NCBI GenBank assembly: GCA_027347805.1
Contig: DAIEQP010000015.1
Span: forward strand, 1 to 25,154
Reading direction: 5' to 3'
DNA length: 25,154 nt
Origin: Ignavibacteria bacterium
GTDB taxonomy: Bacteria > Bacteroidota > Ignavibacteria > Ignavibacteriales > Melioribacteraceae
How positions within the stretch are numbered: the first letter of the stretch is position 1; each line of letters begins with the position of its first letter. A program made the translations under genes and the position numbers. Shown here in pieces: positions 25,003 to 25,154 of the stretch. The notes under the pieces were generated by a model. It had not been told where the DNA came from and searched no databases. It was given only the letters and a program-made list of their open reading frames with translations.

Positions 25003-25154
25003 AGAAAATCTTCACTCTAATAAAATTCCTGTTCTATTTCTGCATGGTTTTACTGGCTCTTCCTTTGACTGGAAATTTATTTTCCAAAATTTTCCAGATA
25101 ATTTCTTTCCATTTGCTATCGACTTAATAGGACATGGTGAAACTGATTCGCCTG
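24956..25154 (+). CDS. menH: Probable SHCHC synthase MenH, 3' partial
   Basis: The first 66 codons of an alpha/beta hydrolase, cut by the window end. ATG 24956 opens MKLKIGGIQFHILVDEE, then VLFLHGFTGSSFDW (oxyanion-hole motif) and IDLIGHGETDSP, the usual MenH-type second motif. In the pathway MenH removes pyruvate from the MenD product. Position directly after menD and a 47-base overlap with it make this the best reading; the catalytic serine is outside the window. No ribosome site is seen, so translation is probably coupled to menD. A later start inside the frame is possible but no ATG codon follows before the conserved motif. Confidence 0.8.
   Translation, partial: MKLKIGGIQFHILVDEENLHSNKIPVLFLHGFTGSSFDWKFIFQNFPDNFFPFAIDLIGHGETDSP

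Noticed and set aside
1..25154. CRISPR arrays, transposons, tRNA or rRNA genes, or a defence island
   Set aside because: No regularly spaced repeats, transposase motifs or structured RNA signatures were seen; nearly all bases are in recognised genes.

Overview
This is an AT-rich, densely packed chromosomal window made of housekeeping genes. Menaquinone genes, ExbB-ExbD-TonB, a GHL10-type hydrolase with a signal peptide, promoter-like TAnnTTTG boxes at two places and a mixture of Shine-Dalgarno and leaderless-looking starts suggest a Gram-negative of the Bacteroidota/Ignavibacteriota/Chlorobiota group. I favour Ignavibacteria, but from gene content and sequence character only. I see no tRNA, rRNA, insertion sequence, prophage or CRISPR array, and no stretch over 300 bases without a gene.

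Left part (1-6526). A partial serine hydrolase on + runs in from the left edge and converges on a minus-strand set aroK-aroB-GHL10 hydrolase (shikimate pathway plus a secreted glycosyl-hydrolase-like protein). A clear intrinsic terminator at 4225-4255 separates this set from a PpiD-like periplasmic folding factor on minus, which has a strong GGAGG ribosome site.

Middle left (6527-10869, +). A two-helix small membrane protein is coupled to a sodium:solute symporter with an extra soluble C-terminal domain and ends at a clean terminator (8917-8945). Then comes exbB-exbD-tonB, overlapping reading frames that form one energy-transduction module for TonB-dependent outer-membrane transport.

Middle right (10871-16363, -). 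Reading in the direction of transcription: hrcA-grpE-dnaJ (heat-shock repressor and chaperone operon with a CIRCE-like site over the hrcA start), then comEA-like, a degenerate PilM/actin-fold protein, rsmD and coaD.

Right part (16522-25154). purM, a TatD-radical SAM fusion, dacB (PBP4) and prmA lie on +, the last three tightly coupled. A MarR regulator on minus converges with prmA; its probable terminator is buried inside the prmA coding sequence and its promoter carries two 12-base direct repeats 30 bp apart. Divergently, menF-menD-menH (overlapping frames; menH cut by the window end) begin menaquinone synthesis from chorismate, the end product of the pathway to which aroB and aroK belong.

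I found no convincing undescribed multi-gene system. The points most worth a second look are the TatD-radical SAM fusion, the small-protein/symporter pair, the marR operator and buried terminator, the degenerate CIRCE, and the degenerate PilM-like protein.
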